Assembly: GCA_964512635.1 (NCBI GenBank)
Contig: CAZEJB010000011.1
Location: 1 to 64,000 of the forward strand
DNA length: 64,000 nucleotides
Reading direction: 5' to 3'
Source of the DNA: JADZFO01 sp964512635
GTDB taxonomy: Bacteria; 4484-113; JAFGCY01
Positions within the stretch are counted from its first letter, which is position 1, and every line of letters starts with the position of its first letter. This document shows positions 1 to 8,154 of this stretch, in pieces. A model generated the notes under the pieces. The model was given only the letters and a program-made list of their open reading frames with translations. It was not told the origin of the DNA and did not search any database. The position numbers and the translations under genes are program-made.

Positions 1-1
1 G

Positions 2-511
2 TGCGAGAGCAAGTGCGGCTGCAAGAGCTCCTGCAAGAAGAGCTGCTGCGAGAAGCGCAGCTGCAATTCCTGCAACAAGTGCAATTCCTGCGCGAAGCCG
101 TCCTGCGGCGAGTGCAAGATGCCGTGCGCCTGCACCGACTGGCGTCCTTACTGCGGCTGCGAGATGATCGACAGCCTCTGCATCCAGCTCAGCACCTGCG
201 GCTGCGATGGTGGCACTGCCGGCCCTCTGCAGCTTGAGCTGAAGGGTAACGATGGCAAGACCATCGCGACCGTCCAGCTGGATGGCCCGATCGACGGCAG
301 CGGCAGCTGGAACTACAAGTTTGCCGAGCCGATCAAGGCCGACAGCCTGCGCGAAGCGGTCATCGTCAACAACACCGATGACAGCACGACCCTGACCTGG
401 TTCAGTGTCACCGGCATGGGCGAGTGCGGCTGGAGCTACAACTACTTCGACAAGAAGTGCAGCGGCGTCACCATCGGTAAGGATGGATGCCCCCGCTTCG
501 TCCTGTTCTAA
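2..511 (+). CDS. Cys-rich (probably exported) protein, 5' truncated
   Basis: The frame is open from base 2 to the TAA at 509-511, so the start lies outside the window. The first ~60 visible residues are packed with cysteines in CxC, CC and CxxC spacings among Lys, Ser and Asn (for example CGCKSSCKKSCC). A ~90-residue cysteine-poor C-terminal part follows that looks like a beta-sandwich (LELKGNDGKTIATVQL; GSGSWNYKF). I see no CXXCH heme motif. It resembles in style the Cys-rich exported protein at 25123-25686, so the organism has at least two. A strong hairpin terminator follows. Metal binding or disulfide cross-linking in an envelope layer is a guess; I do not recognise the family. Confidence 0.7.
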   Translation, partial: CESKCGCKSSCKKSCCEKRSCNSCNKCNSCAKPSCGECKMPCACTDWRPYCGCEMIDSLCIQLSTCGCDGGTAGPLQLELKGNDGKTIATVQLDGPIDGSGSWNYKFAEPIKADSLREAVIVNNTDDSTTLTWFSVTGMGECGWSYNYFDKKCSGVTIGKDGCPRFVLF

Positions 512-550
512 AAAACAGGAGCGCAGCAGCGCAGAACTTCGAATCAAACA

Positions 551-575
551 GGGGCGGCGCAAGCCGCCCCTTTGC
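551..575 (+). terminator. Rho-independent terminator after the Cys-rich gene
   Basis: GGGGCGGC, GCAA loop, GCCGCCCC, then TTTGCT. The perfect 8 bp stem with a GNRA-type tetraloop lies 40 bp after the stop codon. Confidence 0.8.
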
Positions 576-696
576 TGTATATTGTCTCAGTTGCCTGCCT
601 CTAAATGAAACATGGCTCTCTGAGGCGAGGTAGTCTGAATCAAGCCCTCCGAGGGCGCCGATCCACCAAGAAACCACAAGCTGAGGAGCGCTGAGC

Positions 697-1689
697 GTGC
701 AGTACGAAGAGATTCTGGCCCGGACCTGGGACGTTGTTATTGTCGGCGCCGGCCCGGGGGGTATGGGTGCTGCGCTCTACAGCGCGCGCGCTGACCTGAG
801 TACTCTGATCATTGAAAAGAACTTCGTCGGCGGCCTCATCGCCCTGACGATGGAAGTTGAAAACTACCCGGCCGTGGACTTTGCCTCAGGCATGGAACTG
901 GCCCAGCACATGGAGGCGCAGGTCAAGAAGTTCGGCACCGAGATCCTTTACAAGGAAGTCACCAAGGTCGAACAGGCCGAAGCCCTCGGCGGCGTGCCCT
1001 CATTTCAGGTCAGCCTAGGCGATGGCGAACAGATACGCGCACTGAGCGTGGTCGTCGCCTGCGGCTCGGCCCCGCGCCGGATACCCGCAGCAGGAGAGCA
1101 GGAATACTATGGCCGCGGCGTGTCCTACTGCGCCACCTGCGACGGTGCCTTCTTCCGCAACAAGGACATTGTCGTAATCGGCGGCGGTGAGAGCGCCTTC
1201 CAGGAAGGCCACTTCCTGACGCAGTTCGGCAAGACTGTCACCCTGGTCCATCGCCGGGATTCCTTCCGCGCCACGCCCCTGGCGGTGCGGCGGGCCCGGG
1301 CCAGCGAGAAGTGGCAGGAAAAGCTGGGCTACACTGTCGAGGAGATTTATGGCGAGGGCGTGGTCAAGGGCGTGCGCCTGAAGAACGTGGCCACCGGGGC
1401 CACTGAAGAACTGCCTACCGACGGCGTTTTTGGTTTCATTGGCTATGAGCCGGCGGCCAGTTTCGTAAACGGTCTTTGCGACCTGGACGAAGAGGGCTAT
1501 CTGGTGGTCGATGCCAAGATGCGCACGACCTGTCCCGGCATCTGGGGCTGCGGCGACATCATCAAGGGCAGCCTCAAGCAGATGGTCATCTCGGCCGGTA
1601 ATGGTGCTACTGCAGCTATCGACATCCGGGAGTATCTTTCCGAACACAAGTCGGCCCACGAAGCTGCCGCAGAACATCAGGCGGCATAG
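697..1689 (+). CDS. trxB: Thioredoxin reductase (NADPH, FAD)
   Basis: Flavoprotein of 330 aa that reduces thioredoxin with NADPH in the cytoplasm. Visible landmarks: N-terminal FAD dinucleotide fold GAGPGGMGAA (residues ~17-26), redox-active CATC at ~145-148, NADPH fold IGGGESA at ~161-167 (GGGDSA in most homologues) and C-terminal FAD motif WGCGDI. Length is normal for the low-molecular-weight class, with a short Ala/His-rich tail. GTG start at 697 is supported by GAGGAG at 684-689. It stands alone between a terminator and a pseudopilin-like gene, so it is probably transcribed by itself. Confidence 0.93.
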   Translation: MQYEEILARTWDVVIVGAGPGGMGAALYSARADLSTLIIEKNFVGGLIALTMEVENYPAVDFASGMELAQHMEAQVKKFGTEILYKEVTKVEQAEALGGVPSFQVSLGDGEQIRALSVVVACGSAPRRIPAAGEQEYYGRGVSYCATCDGAFFRNKDIVVIGGGESAFQEGHFLTQFGKTVTLVHRRDSFRATPLAVRRARASEKWQEKLGYTVEEIYGEGVVKGVRLKNVATGATEELPTDGVFGFIGYEPAASFVNGLCDLDEEGYLVVDAKMRTTCPGIWGCGDIIKGSLKQMVISAGNGATAAIDIREYLSEHKSAHEAAAEHQAA

Positions 1690-1695
1690 AGCGTC

Positions 1696-2229
1696 TTGAA
1701 AAAGGTGCAAAGTACAAAATGCATAGTGCAGGCTTCGCAGCGAGTCACGACTCAGCATTGTGCACGGCCGGTCTGGACTTTGCACTTGGCCCTTGGCACT
1801 CCTTCCACGATTAGGCACCCAGCATCAAACCTTAAGCCCTCGCCCCGCCGCAGAGGCATCACCCTGCTCGAACTGGCAATTGTTCTTGCCATAGTCGGCG
1901 TGGTCTTCTTCATCGCGTTGCCGACCCTGCAGCCGACCAAGGACGAGGCCACCATCGACCAGGCCAAGGAATTCCTGGCCTATGTCCACAGCCAGGAGCA
2001 GAAGTACTACGGCATGCACGGCGTCTACGCCCCGCTTAGCGCGCTGGCTGCCGACCCCCAGCTGGGCGAGCAGTTTGACCAGCGCTTTGCCGGCGAGAAG
2101 CCCGAGGTGAACGGGATTAGCTTTCTCGGCCCCCAGGGCGAAAGCCAGTTCTACGAGATCATCGCTGTGCTTCCGGATGGCGCGCGCTACAGCGTCAACT
2201 CCACCGGCGAAATCCGCGCACTCCAGTGA
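1696..2229 (+). CDS. Type IV pilin-like / type II secretion pseudopilin-like protein
   Basis: The core is a class III signal: RRRG followed by ITLLELAIVLAIVGVVFFIA, the prepilin cleavage motif with Glu at +5 and a hydrophobic helix. About 110 residues of globular domain follow (YYGMHGVYAPLSALA...). The start is doubtful. The longest frame opens at TTG 1696, but its first ~35 codons read through a heptamer repeat (1703-1803). In-frame TTG codons at 1780 and 1786 would give a more usual leader length. No Shine-Dalgarno or good -10 box decides. No other pilus or secretion gene is nearby, so the product may be a lone minor pilin or competence-type pseudopilin. Confidence 0.7.
   Translation: MKKVQSTKCIVQASQRVTTQHCARPVWTLHLALGTPSTIRHPASNLKPSPRRRGITLLELAIVLAIVGVVFFIALPTLQPTKDEATIDQAKEFLAYVHSQEQKYYGMHGVYAPLSALAADPQLGEQFDQRFAGEKPEVNGISFLGPQGESQFYEIIAVLPDGARYSVNSTGEIRALQ
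1703..1803. repeat. Heptamer tandem repeats in inverted arms (AGTGCAA type)
   Basis: Left arm (1703-1733) reads as 7-mers GGTGCAA-AGTACAA-AATGCAT. The right arm (1776-1803) is the reverse complement type: AGTGCCA-AGGGCCA-AGTGCAA when read on the minus strand. About 45 bp separate the arms. The 5' part of the pseudopilin reading frame lies on this element. Confidence 0.6.
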
Positions 2230-2300
2230 TACTGCGGCTTTGCGTGGAATGTCATCCACATTGCTACATGTCCGATAAGTACTAATAGGGCCTCTCTGCC

Positions 2301-2315
2301 ACAGGTTTAACCTGT
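2301..2315. promoter_or_regulatory. 15 bp perfect palindrome upstream of dnaA
   Basis: ACAGGTT-T-AACCTGT, 81 bp before the dnaA start and just downstream of a possible -10 (TACTAA, 2280-2285). It has the form of a repressor operator; the binding protein is unknown. Confidence 0.45.
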
Positions 2316-2347
2316 TACCCCCTTGTTTAGCCTCCGCTGGACTGCTA

Positions 2348-2356
2348 TTATCAACA
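2348..2356 (+). promoter_or_regulatory. DnaA-box-like 9-mer upstream of dnaA
   Basis: TTATCAACA differs at one position from the consensus box TTATCCACA. Only one copy is present, so it could serve dnaA autoregulation, but it is not enough to call oriC. Confidence 0.3.
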
Positions 2357-2395
2357 AACTGTGCGAGAGGGCACGCGCAGAGGGGCGAACGGGGC

Positions 2396-3838
2396 ATGGC
2401 AACACAACTCAAAGCAGCGGCGGATATTTTGGTGGCGATGCAGGAGCAGCTCAGTGAGCAGCTCAGCCGTCCCAAGTACGAACTGCTGATCCGTCCCCTC
2501 AAAGCCGTCTCGCTTTCCAGCGACACGCTTGTCCTCAGCATCTCCAACGAAGTACTGCGCGGCTGGCTTTTGGACCAGTATGCGGACCTGCTCTCCGAGC
2601 TGGCTTCGCTGGTGGCCGACAGCCCGCTGCAGCTGCAAATTGTGGTCGACGGCACCCAGGGCCGCCAGCTGAGTATCAGCGAGACCCCGGCGCCACCGCC
2701 GGGCGATGAGGATGCCTCGGATCCCCAGTCTGCATCTGAAGCCACCGGCGGACGCCTGGAACTGCTGCCGGCGCGGATGACGCAGCAGGAGGTCAGCCGC
2801 GGCGACAGCGCCCGCCGTCCGCTGCTGAATCCGCGCTACACCTTCGACAGCTTTGTCGTCGGACCCAACAACCAGTTCAGCTACAGCGCCTGCTGGCAGG
2901 TGGCCAAGCAGCCCGGCCGCACCTACAACCCCCTGTTCATCTACAGCGGCGTCGGCCTCGGCAAGACCCATCTGATGCATTCCATCGGCCATGCCGTCTG
3001 GAATCGCGACCACTCGGCCCAGGTGATCTATGTCACCTCCGAAAAGTTCACCAACGACTTCATCGAGCATGTGCGCACCGGGCGCATGCCGCAGTTCCAT
3101 GCCCGCTACCGCCAGGCCGACATCCTGCTGATTGATGACATCCAGTTCCTGTCCGGCAAGCAGGAGACCCAGATCGAGTTCTTCCACACCTTTATGCACC
3201 TGGTCGAGGCCGGCAAGCAGATCGTGATTTCATCCGACCGCCAGCCGCGCACGCTCAAGGGCATTGAGGACCGGCTGATCAGCCGCTTTGCCCATGGCCT
3301 TGTCTGCGATATCAGCGACCCCAGCCTCGAGACCCGCATCGCGATCCTGCAGCAGAAAGCGCTGCTGGAGAAGGTCGACCTGCCCGGCGCGGTCTGCACC
3401 TTCATCGCCGAGCGTGTCAGCAGCAACGTGCGTGAGCTGGAAGGCGCGCTGATCCGCCTGCTGGCCTTCTGCGACATCAACCGCAGCGCGCCGACGGTGG
3501 ACATTGCCGCCCGGGTGCTGGCGGACTACATCGACACGACCGGAGTCCGGCCCCAGCTGAACATTCAGCAGATCATGAGCGTGGTCAGCGAATACTTCAA
3601 CGTATCTGAAAAGCTGCTGCTCAGCCCCAACCGCTCCAAGCGGGTGGCCACCGCCCGCATGGTGGTGATGTACATGGCGCGCGAGTACACCAATCTCACC
3701 CTGGCCCAGATCGGCGAAGAGCTTGGCGGGCGCGACCACAGCACGGTCAGCCACGGCGCCAACAAGATCAGTCAGGAAGTGCTGGACGACCCCTACATCG
3801 AACAGGCCGTGACCCAGGTGAGCCGCCTGCTGAAGTAG
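2396..3838 (+). CDS. dnaA: Chromosomal replication initiator DnaA
   Basis: 480 aa AAA+ ATPase that binds DnaA boxes and opens oriC. Domain I spans ~1-85 and a Pro/Glu/Asp-rich linker (domain II) ~95-140. Domain III carries Walker A GVGLGKTH at ~185-192, Walker B LLIDD at ~244-248 and sensor motifs. Domain IV ends with the signature LAQIGEELGGRDHSTV near 437-453. ATG 2396 is preceded by a GAGGGG-like ribosome site. dnaN, recF and gyrB do not follow, and only one degenerate DnaA box lies upstream, so this locus is probably not the classical dnaA-dnaN origin region. Confidence 0.97.
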   Translation: MATQLKAAADILVAMQEQLSEQLSRPKYELLIRPLKAVSLSSDTLVLSISNEVLRGWLLDQYADLLSELASLVADSPLQLQIVVDGTQGRQLSISETPAPPPGDEDASDPQSASEATGGRLELLPARMTQQEVSRGDSARRPLLNPRYTFDSFVVGPNNQFSYSACWQVAKQPGRTYNPLFIYSGVGLGKTHLMHSIGHAVWNRDHSAQVIYVTSEKFTNDFIEHVRTGRMPQFHARYRQADILLIDDIQFLSGKQETQIEFFHTFMHLVEAGKQIVISSDRQPRTLKGIEDRLISRFAHGLVCDISDPSLETRIAILQQKALLEKVDLPGAVCTFIAERVSSNVRELEGALIRLLAFCDINRSAPTVDIAARVLADYIDTTGVRPQLNIQQIMSVVSEYFNVSEKLLLSPNRSKRVATARMVVMYMAREYTNLTLAQIGEELGGRDHSTVSHGANKISQEVLDDPYIEQAVTQVSRLLK

Positions 3839-3948
3839 CAGTCCTAAGTGAAGTTTCAACCGCTAAGCATTTCTCAGCCGGGCCGTTACTTTTCGCTTAA
3901 ACCGGCAGCGCCCCCTCAGTAATCCCCCTGCACTCCGATAAGCTCTCA

Positions 3949-4683
3949 GTGAGCATGGAGGCGTATTCCGCTCGTAAGCTGCTGTGCATCGGCGCCAGCG
4001 CCGACCAGCTCGCACGTCTGAGTCAGGCCCTGCCGGCCGATTCTGATACCGCCTTGCTCATCGATAGTGTGGATGACCTGGCCACGGCGCGCTCACGCGC
4101 CAGCGCAGCTCCTTATGAAGCTGTGCTTCTCGCTGTGGCGGAAGGTGCTGCACCCCAGGAAGAACTGAACCGTGCTCTCGCGGCTCTTGCGCCCCTGCCC
4201 GTGATTCTGCTGAGCAGCACAACCCCGCCCGTAAGTTCCCGCGAACTACGCTCGCGCGGCGCAGCCGACGCCCTGGCCCCGGACGAACTCAGCCCCTCGG
4301 TACTGGAGCGCAGCCTGCGGCTGGCCACGGAAAGCCTGCGCAGCCGGACGGAACTGCAGCGCGTCGAAGGCGAGACCGAAGAGCTGCGGCGCGAGCTGCT
4401 GGAGCTGCAGGAGTTTCAGCGCAATGTGGCGATATTCGCCCACGAGATCAACAGTCCGCTGACCGGTCTGCTCGGTTTCCTGCAGCTCATCGTTGAAGAG
4501 GTCGAAGAGCAGGAGCAGGATCCCGACCGCGCCGCCATGCTGCGCGACTCACTTGAAGCAGCCACCCGAATCCGCCGCGTCATGGTCAAACTGCACCAGA
4601 TCACCGAGCCGGTCTTCAAGAAGTCTCGGCTCAGCCCCCGCGGCCTGCTGGAGCTCAGCCAGCACGGCGAGACCATCGCCTGA
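3949..4683 (+). CDS. Receiver-like plus histidine-kinase DHp-like protein lacking an ATPase domain
   Basis: 244 aa. Residues ~8-120 look like a degenerate response-regulator receiver: alternating hydrophobic strands, but the phospho-acceptor Asp position reads VLLAVAEG without Asp. A coiled coil (~125-160, ELQRVEGETEELRREL) leads into an H-box resembling HisKA: FAHEINSPLTGLLGF. A second helix follows (RDSLEAATRIRRVMVKL), then a short tail. There is no N/G1 ATP-binding region. It could be a phosphotransfer protein (compare Spo0B or ChpT, which also have DHp bundles without active kinase domains) or a regulatory relic. Start GTG 3949 or ATG 3955. It is monocistronic between dnaA and tenA. Confidence 0.65.
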   Translation: MSMEAYSARKLLCIGASADQLARLSQALPADSDTALLIDSVDDLATARSRASAAPYEAVLLAVAEGAAPQEELNRALAALAPLPVILLSSTTPPVSSRELRSRGAADALAPDELSPSVLERSLRLATESLRSRTELQRVEGETEELRRELLELQEFQRNVAIFAHEINSPLTGLLGFLQLIVEEVEEQEQDPDRAAMLRDSLEAATRIRRVMVKLHQITEPVFKKSRLSPRGLLELSQHGETIA

Positions 4684-4742
4684 CAGACCTGCCTGCAGCT
4701 GCGCCGGTCGAGGGCCTTCGACCTACAGGATATTCAGTACCC

Positions 4743-4748
4743 TAGAAT
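4743..4748 (+). promoter_or_regulatory. -10 box of leaderless tenA
   Basis: TAGAAT, then six bases, then GTG 4755. No Shine-Dalgarno is present. Confidence 0.6.
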
Positions 4749-4754
4749 AGTTCG

Positions 4755-5450
4755 GTGAGCAGTCCGACACTTTTCGACACGCTGCGCAGCGGCAGTGGCA
4801 AGCTCTGGCGCGAAGCCCAGGAGCACGAGTTCATCTCCAGCCTGGGAGACGGCAGCCTCCAGCGCGAGCGTTTTGCCTTTTTCCTGCGCCAGGACTACGT
4901 GTTTCTCGGCGCCTATTCCCGGGCTATCGCGATTACCACTGCGCGCTGTCCGGACCTCGAGCTGATGAAGCGCTTCGCGCTGCTGCTGGGGGCCACCCTG
5001 GACGCCGAAATGCAGCTGCACCGGGACTACAGTGCGGAGTTCGGGCTCAGCCCGGCCGATCTTGAAAGCACTCAGGCCAGTCCAACCTGCCAGGCCTATT
5101 GCGATTTCTGCATCAGCACGGCGGCGACCGGCGGCCCGCTGGAACTGCTGGCGGCGCTGGTTCCCTGCGGCGTGGGCTATTACGAAACCGGCCTGCGCCT
5201 GCGCGAGCAGATTGACGCCGCGCGCGGCGCCTGGCCTGATGGACTGGCGGATCATCCCTATGGCCGCTGGGTCGAAAGCTACAGCAGCCCTGAGTTCGGT
5301 GACTATGCCCGCTGGATGGCGGGCGCGCTGGATGAGCTGGCCGGGCCGGAGGTTCAGCTCGCCGAACTCCAGCGCCTTTTTAACCTCGGTTGCCGCTATG
5401 AGTGGCTCTTCTGGGAAATGGCCTGGAGCCGCCAGAGCTGGCCGATTTAG
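4755..5450 (+). CDS. tenA: TenA/THI-4 family thiaminase II (aminopyrimidine salvage)
   Basis: 231 aa all-helical TenA protein, expected to hydrolyse thiamine breakdown products (aminopyrimidine aminohydrolase) for thiamine salvage. Visible landmarks are the catalytic Cys at ~138 in LVPCGVGYYE and the C-terminal Glu at ~216 in CRYEWLFWEMAW. FLRQDYVFL and an RxxA-type helix match the family. Start GTG 4755 is chosen because TAGAAT lies six bases upstream, as in other leaderless genes here. No TPP riboswitch or other thi gene is visible nearby, so regulation by thiamine is not evident. Confidence 0.9.
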   Translation: MSSPTLFDTLRSGSGKLWREAQEHEFISSLGDGSLQRERFAFFLRQDYVFLGAYSRAIAITTARCPDLELMKRFALLLGATLDAEMQLHRDYSAEFGLSPADLESTQASPTCQAYCDFCISTAATGGPLELLAALVPCGVGYYETGLRLREQIDAARGAWPDGLADHPYGRWVESYSSPEFGDYARWMAGALDELAGPEVQLAELQRLFNLGCRYEWLFWEMAWSRQSWPI

Positions 5451-5498
5451 AGCTTCTGCCACAGGTCGGCTGCCAGCCGCAATGCCGCCGTCCTGAGA

Positions 5499-6140
5499 CT
5501 AGCCCGCCGCTTCTCCGGTCTGCAGCCCGCTGGCGGTATCAATCCTGGTAGTTCCACGCAGCAGGTAGATCAGCGGCACACTGACCGCAGTGACCGCCAT
5601 CTTGATCACGTACTGGCCGACGATCAGCTGCATCAGCGCCGGCAGCGGGAAGTCCGGCAGGCCGGCGAAGGCGGCGAAGACAAAGACTGTGCTGTCCAGC
5701 AGGGTGCTGGCAGCATTGCTGGCCACTACGCGCCAGCCGGCTGGCAGGCGCTGGCGCAGGCGGGCAAAGAGCTCAACATCCAGCAGGCCCGAGAGCAGGA
5801 AGGCGCTCAGGCTGGCCAGCACGATCCGCGGCGTCTGGGCCAGCACCGTGTCGTAAGCGCCCAGTGCGCCAAACCAGGGCGGCGCTGGCAGTGTGTTGAC
5901 GAAACTGAAGTACAGCGCCATCAGCACGTTTGCGCCGAGCGCGGCATAGACCACCTTGCGTGCTTCGGACTTACCGAGCGCTTCGTTGATCAGGTCGATG
6001 AGCGTGAAGCTCAGGGCAAAGATGTAGGTTGCCGAGGTCACCACAAAGGGTCCCAGCTGGCTCAGCCGCCCGGCGGCGACATTGGCGATCAGCAGGGTGG
6101 CGACATAAAAGACGATCAGGTAGATGACGTTGATCCGCAT
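5499..6140 (-). CDS. yhhQ: Queuosine precursor transporter (YhhQ/VUT family)
   Basis: 213 aa inner-membrane protein with about six hydrophobic segments. VUT-family motifs visible: a polar-aromatic N-terminal helix (VIYLIVFYVATLLIANVAAG), FTLIDLINEALGK and SNAASTLLDSTVFVFAAF. The E. coli homologue imports preQ0/preQ1. It is divergent from queF, which makes preQ1 from preQ0, so the pair supports salvage of 7-deazaguanine for tRNA queuosine. ATG 6140 has GGAG seven bases upstream. The C-terminus faces tenA, which converges on it with a 48 bp gap. Confidence 0.87.
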   Translation of the reverse strand: MRINVIYLIVFYVATLLIANVAAGRLSQLGPFVVTSATYIFALSFTLIDLINEALGKSEARKVVYAALGANVLMALYFSFVNTLPAPPWFGALGAYDTVLAQTPRIVLASLSAFLLSGLLDVELFARLRQRLPAGWRVVASNAASTLLDSTVFVFAAFAGLPDFPLPALMQLIVGQYVIKMAVTAVSVPLIYLLRGTTRIDTASGLQTGEAAG

Positions 6141-6193
6141 GGCAGTCTCCGGGATACACAGTGGAATCGCTGGTGCGCGCGCGGGGGCCGCGC

Positions 6194-6199
6194 TATCAT
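6194..6199 (+). promoter_or_regulatory. Likely -10 box of queF
   Basis: TATCAT in the yhhQ-queF divergent gap. A transcript from here would carry a ~30 base leader containing the AGGTGA ribosome site at 6225-6230. Confidence 0.4.
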
Positions 6200-6235
6200 C
6201 ACCGGGGCAACTGCCACTTACCGCAGGTGAAAGTC

Positions 6236-6646
6236 TTGGCGCAGAAGAAATATACAGCAGAACTCAAGGCTCTGGGAAGCCGCACGGCACAGCCGAAGAA
6301 GCCCTCGCGGGCGATCCTGGAAGCCTTTCCCAACCCGGCCCCCGGCCGCGACTACAGCGTGCGCCTGGACTGCGGCGAGTTCACTTCGGTCTGCCCCTTG
6401 ACCGGCCAGCCGGACTATGGTCGCTTCGAGATTGAGTTCAGCCCGCGGGAGAGCTGCCTGGAAAGCAAGTCCTTAAAGCTCTATCTGGGCTCCTTCCGCA
6501 ATGAGGCGGCTTTCTGGGAGGATGTCTGCAACCGCATCGCCGACGACATTTTTGCCGTGCTCGCCCCGGCCAGCCTTAAAGTCACCGGCTGGATGAACGT
6601 CCGCGGCGGGATCGGTATTGTGGTTGAAGCGCGCCGGGAGGGCTAG
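6236..6646 (+). CDS. queF: NADPH-dependent 7-cyano-7-deazaguanine (preQ0) reductase
   Basis: Reduces the nitrile of preQ0 to preQ1 in queuosine synthesis. About 136 aa, the short unimodular QueF type. The catalytic Cys is in FTSVCPLTGQPDYG and the family signature ESKSLKLYLGSFRNE is intact. TTG 6236 is chosen because AGGTGA (6225-6230) is a near-perfect Shine-Dalgarno five bases upstream and the product then begins near KKYTAEL, like other QueF proteins. GTG 6227 is in frame but overlaps that site. The 3' end overlaps the convergent purD by 4 bp. No preQ1 riboswitch was seen. Confidence 0.88.
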   Translation: MAQKKYTAELKALGSRTAQPKKPSRAILEAFPNPAPGRDYSVRLDCGEFTSVCPLTGQPDYGRFEIEFSPRESCLESKSLKLYLGSFRNEAAFWEDVCNRIADDIFAVLAPASLKVTGWMNVRGGIGIVVEARREG

Positions 6647-8124
6647 GGCAGCTTGCCGATATCGCTGCGCAGCTGCATGCCGGCAAAGCGCAGGTTGCCC
6701 GCCACCTCATAGGCCAGTCGCCGCGCCTCGGACAGGTCTGTTCCACGCGCGCTGATGGTCAGAACACGGCCTCCACTGGCGGTGAAGCTCCAGTTCGTCA
6801 GTGCCTCAGGGTAAGGCAGATAGCGCAGGCTGCCCTGGGCCAGGCTGGACCCTCCGGCGTCCGGCATCGAGAGCTGCAGCTCCGAAGGCTGGCGGCTGAC
6901 TCCCGCAAAGAACACGCTGACGTTCGGCGACTGCCAGCCATCCGCTGCGCTGCCAGGAGTGTCGAGCAGCCCGCGGCCAGCCACGCGGTCAAGGCCATGA
7001 ATAATCTGCGGTGCAGCCCTGCTTACCGGGTAACCCTCGGAGGCCAGCACGACTGCCACGCAGGCACCCTCCCGGACGCGGATCACGCTGTGCGCATCCT
7101 CGCCCACCGGCAGGCTGCCGGCGGCGATGCAGGCCAGCAGCCCGGCCCAGTCGGCCTCGCAAAGTGGAATCACCACGGCAGCTTCAGGGTCGCCAAAGCG
7201 CACGTTGAACTCGATCACCCGCAGGCCCTGCTCGGTCAGCATGGTGCCGACAAACAGGAAACCGCGATAGTCGAGGCCGTCCTCGCGCAGGCCGCGCATG
7301 AAGGGCGCGAGTATGTTGACCGCGAAGTCCTGAACCACCTCGTCCGTCGCCCAGGGCGTCGGGCAGATGTTGCCCATCCCCCCCGTGTTCGGCCCGCTGT
7401 CGCCGTCGCCAAGGCGCTTGTAGTCGCTGCTTGGCGGCAGCACTTCGGCCCTGCCCCCGGCGAGCAGGCAGGTAAAGCTGATCTCCGGCCCGCTCAGGCG
7501 CTCCTCCAGCACGACGGTGTCCGCCGAGCGGCCGAACTCCTGCTGGATCACCATGCGCTCAAAGGCGTCGAGGGCCTCTTCGCGGCTGGAGCAGACGATC
7601 ACGCCCTTGCCCGCCGCCAGGCCGTCGGCCTTCAGCACCAGCCCGCCGCTGCCGCCTGGCCCAAAGGCCGGCCACTGCTCAATCGCCTGGCGCAGGGGCT
7701 CGGCGTCGGTAAAGACATCCTCAAAGGCCAGAAAGCGGGCGGTCGGGATCTGATGCCGCTGCATGAAGTCCTTGGCAAAGCTCTTCGAACCCTCCAGCAG
7801 CGCCGCGCGCTCGCCGGGGCCGACGCAGGGGATGCCCGCCTCGCGCAGGCGGTCGGCCAGACCAAGCACCAGCGGCGCTTCCGGCCCGATTACTACCAGA
7901 TCCACCTTGAGCTGCTGCGCTGCCTCCACGATGCTCCTAAGGTCAGTGACAGCGATGTCGAGGCAGGCCGCCCGGCTGCCCTGCGGGTCAAGCAGGCCCC
8001 AGTTGGCCGGGGTGATCCAGAGCTGCTCAAGCTGCGGACTGAGCAGCAGCGCGTTGGCCAGCGCGTTTTCGCGCGCGCCGTTGCCGACGACGAGGATTCG
8101 GGAGGGGGCGGGAATGGCAGTCAC
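6643..8124 (-). CDS. purD: Phosphoribosylamine-glycine ligase (GAR synthetase)
   Basis: 493 aa ATP-grasp enzyme of purine synthesis joining glycine to phosphoribosylamine. Motifs: N-terminal ILVVGNGARENALA (most homologues have GGREHA, so His is Asn here), GPEAPLVLGLADRL, EGSKSFAKDFM, ATP-grasp VLKADGLAAGKGV and EFNVRFGDPEA. It is longer than the usual ~430 aa because of inserts in the C-terminal half. GTG 8124 is chosen because TACAAT ends six bases upstream. No other pur gene is in the window. Confidence 0.93.
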   Translation of the reverse strand: MTAIPAPSRILVVGNGARENALANALLLSPQLEQLWITPANWGLLDPQGSRAACLDIAVTDLRSIVEAAQQLKVDLVVIGPEAPLVLGLADRLREAGIPCVGPGERAALLEGSKSFAKDFMQRHQIPTARFLAFEDVFTDAEPLRQAIEQWPAFGPGGSGGLVLKADGLAAGKGVIVCSSREEALDAFERMVIQQEFGRSADTVVLEERLSGPEISFTCLLAGGRAEVLPPSSDYKRLGDGDSGPNTGGMGNICPTPWATDEVVQDFAVNILAPFMRGLREDGLDYRGFLFVGTMLTEQGLRVIEFNVRFGDPEAAVVIPLCEADWAGLLACIAAGSLPVGEDAHSVIRVREGACVAVVLASEGYPVSRAAPQIIHGLDRVAGRGLLDTPGSAADGWQSPNVSVFFAGVSRQPSELQLSMPDAGGSSLAQGSLRYLPYPEALTNWSFTASGGRVLTISARGTDLSEARRLAYEVAGNLRFAGMQLRSDIGKLP

Positions 8125-8130
8125 GGCGAT

Positions 8131-8136
8131 ATTGTA
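8131..8136 (-). promoter_or_regulatory. -10 box of leaderless purD
   Basis: On the minus strand TACAAT, six bases (ATCGCC), then GTG 8124. The purD and rpsF promoters lie back to back. Confidence 0.6.
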
Positions 8137-8154
8137 GAACCAGCGCGCCTTTAC

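Noticed and set aside
4684..4754. TPP riboswitch before tenA
   Set aside because: Only ~70 bp of gap, no CTGAGA-type core, and a -10 box six bases before the start leaves no leader.
6141..6235. preQ1 riboswitch between yhhQ and queF
   Set aside because: No recognisable preQ1 aptamer pattern in the short leader on either strand.
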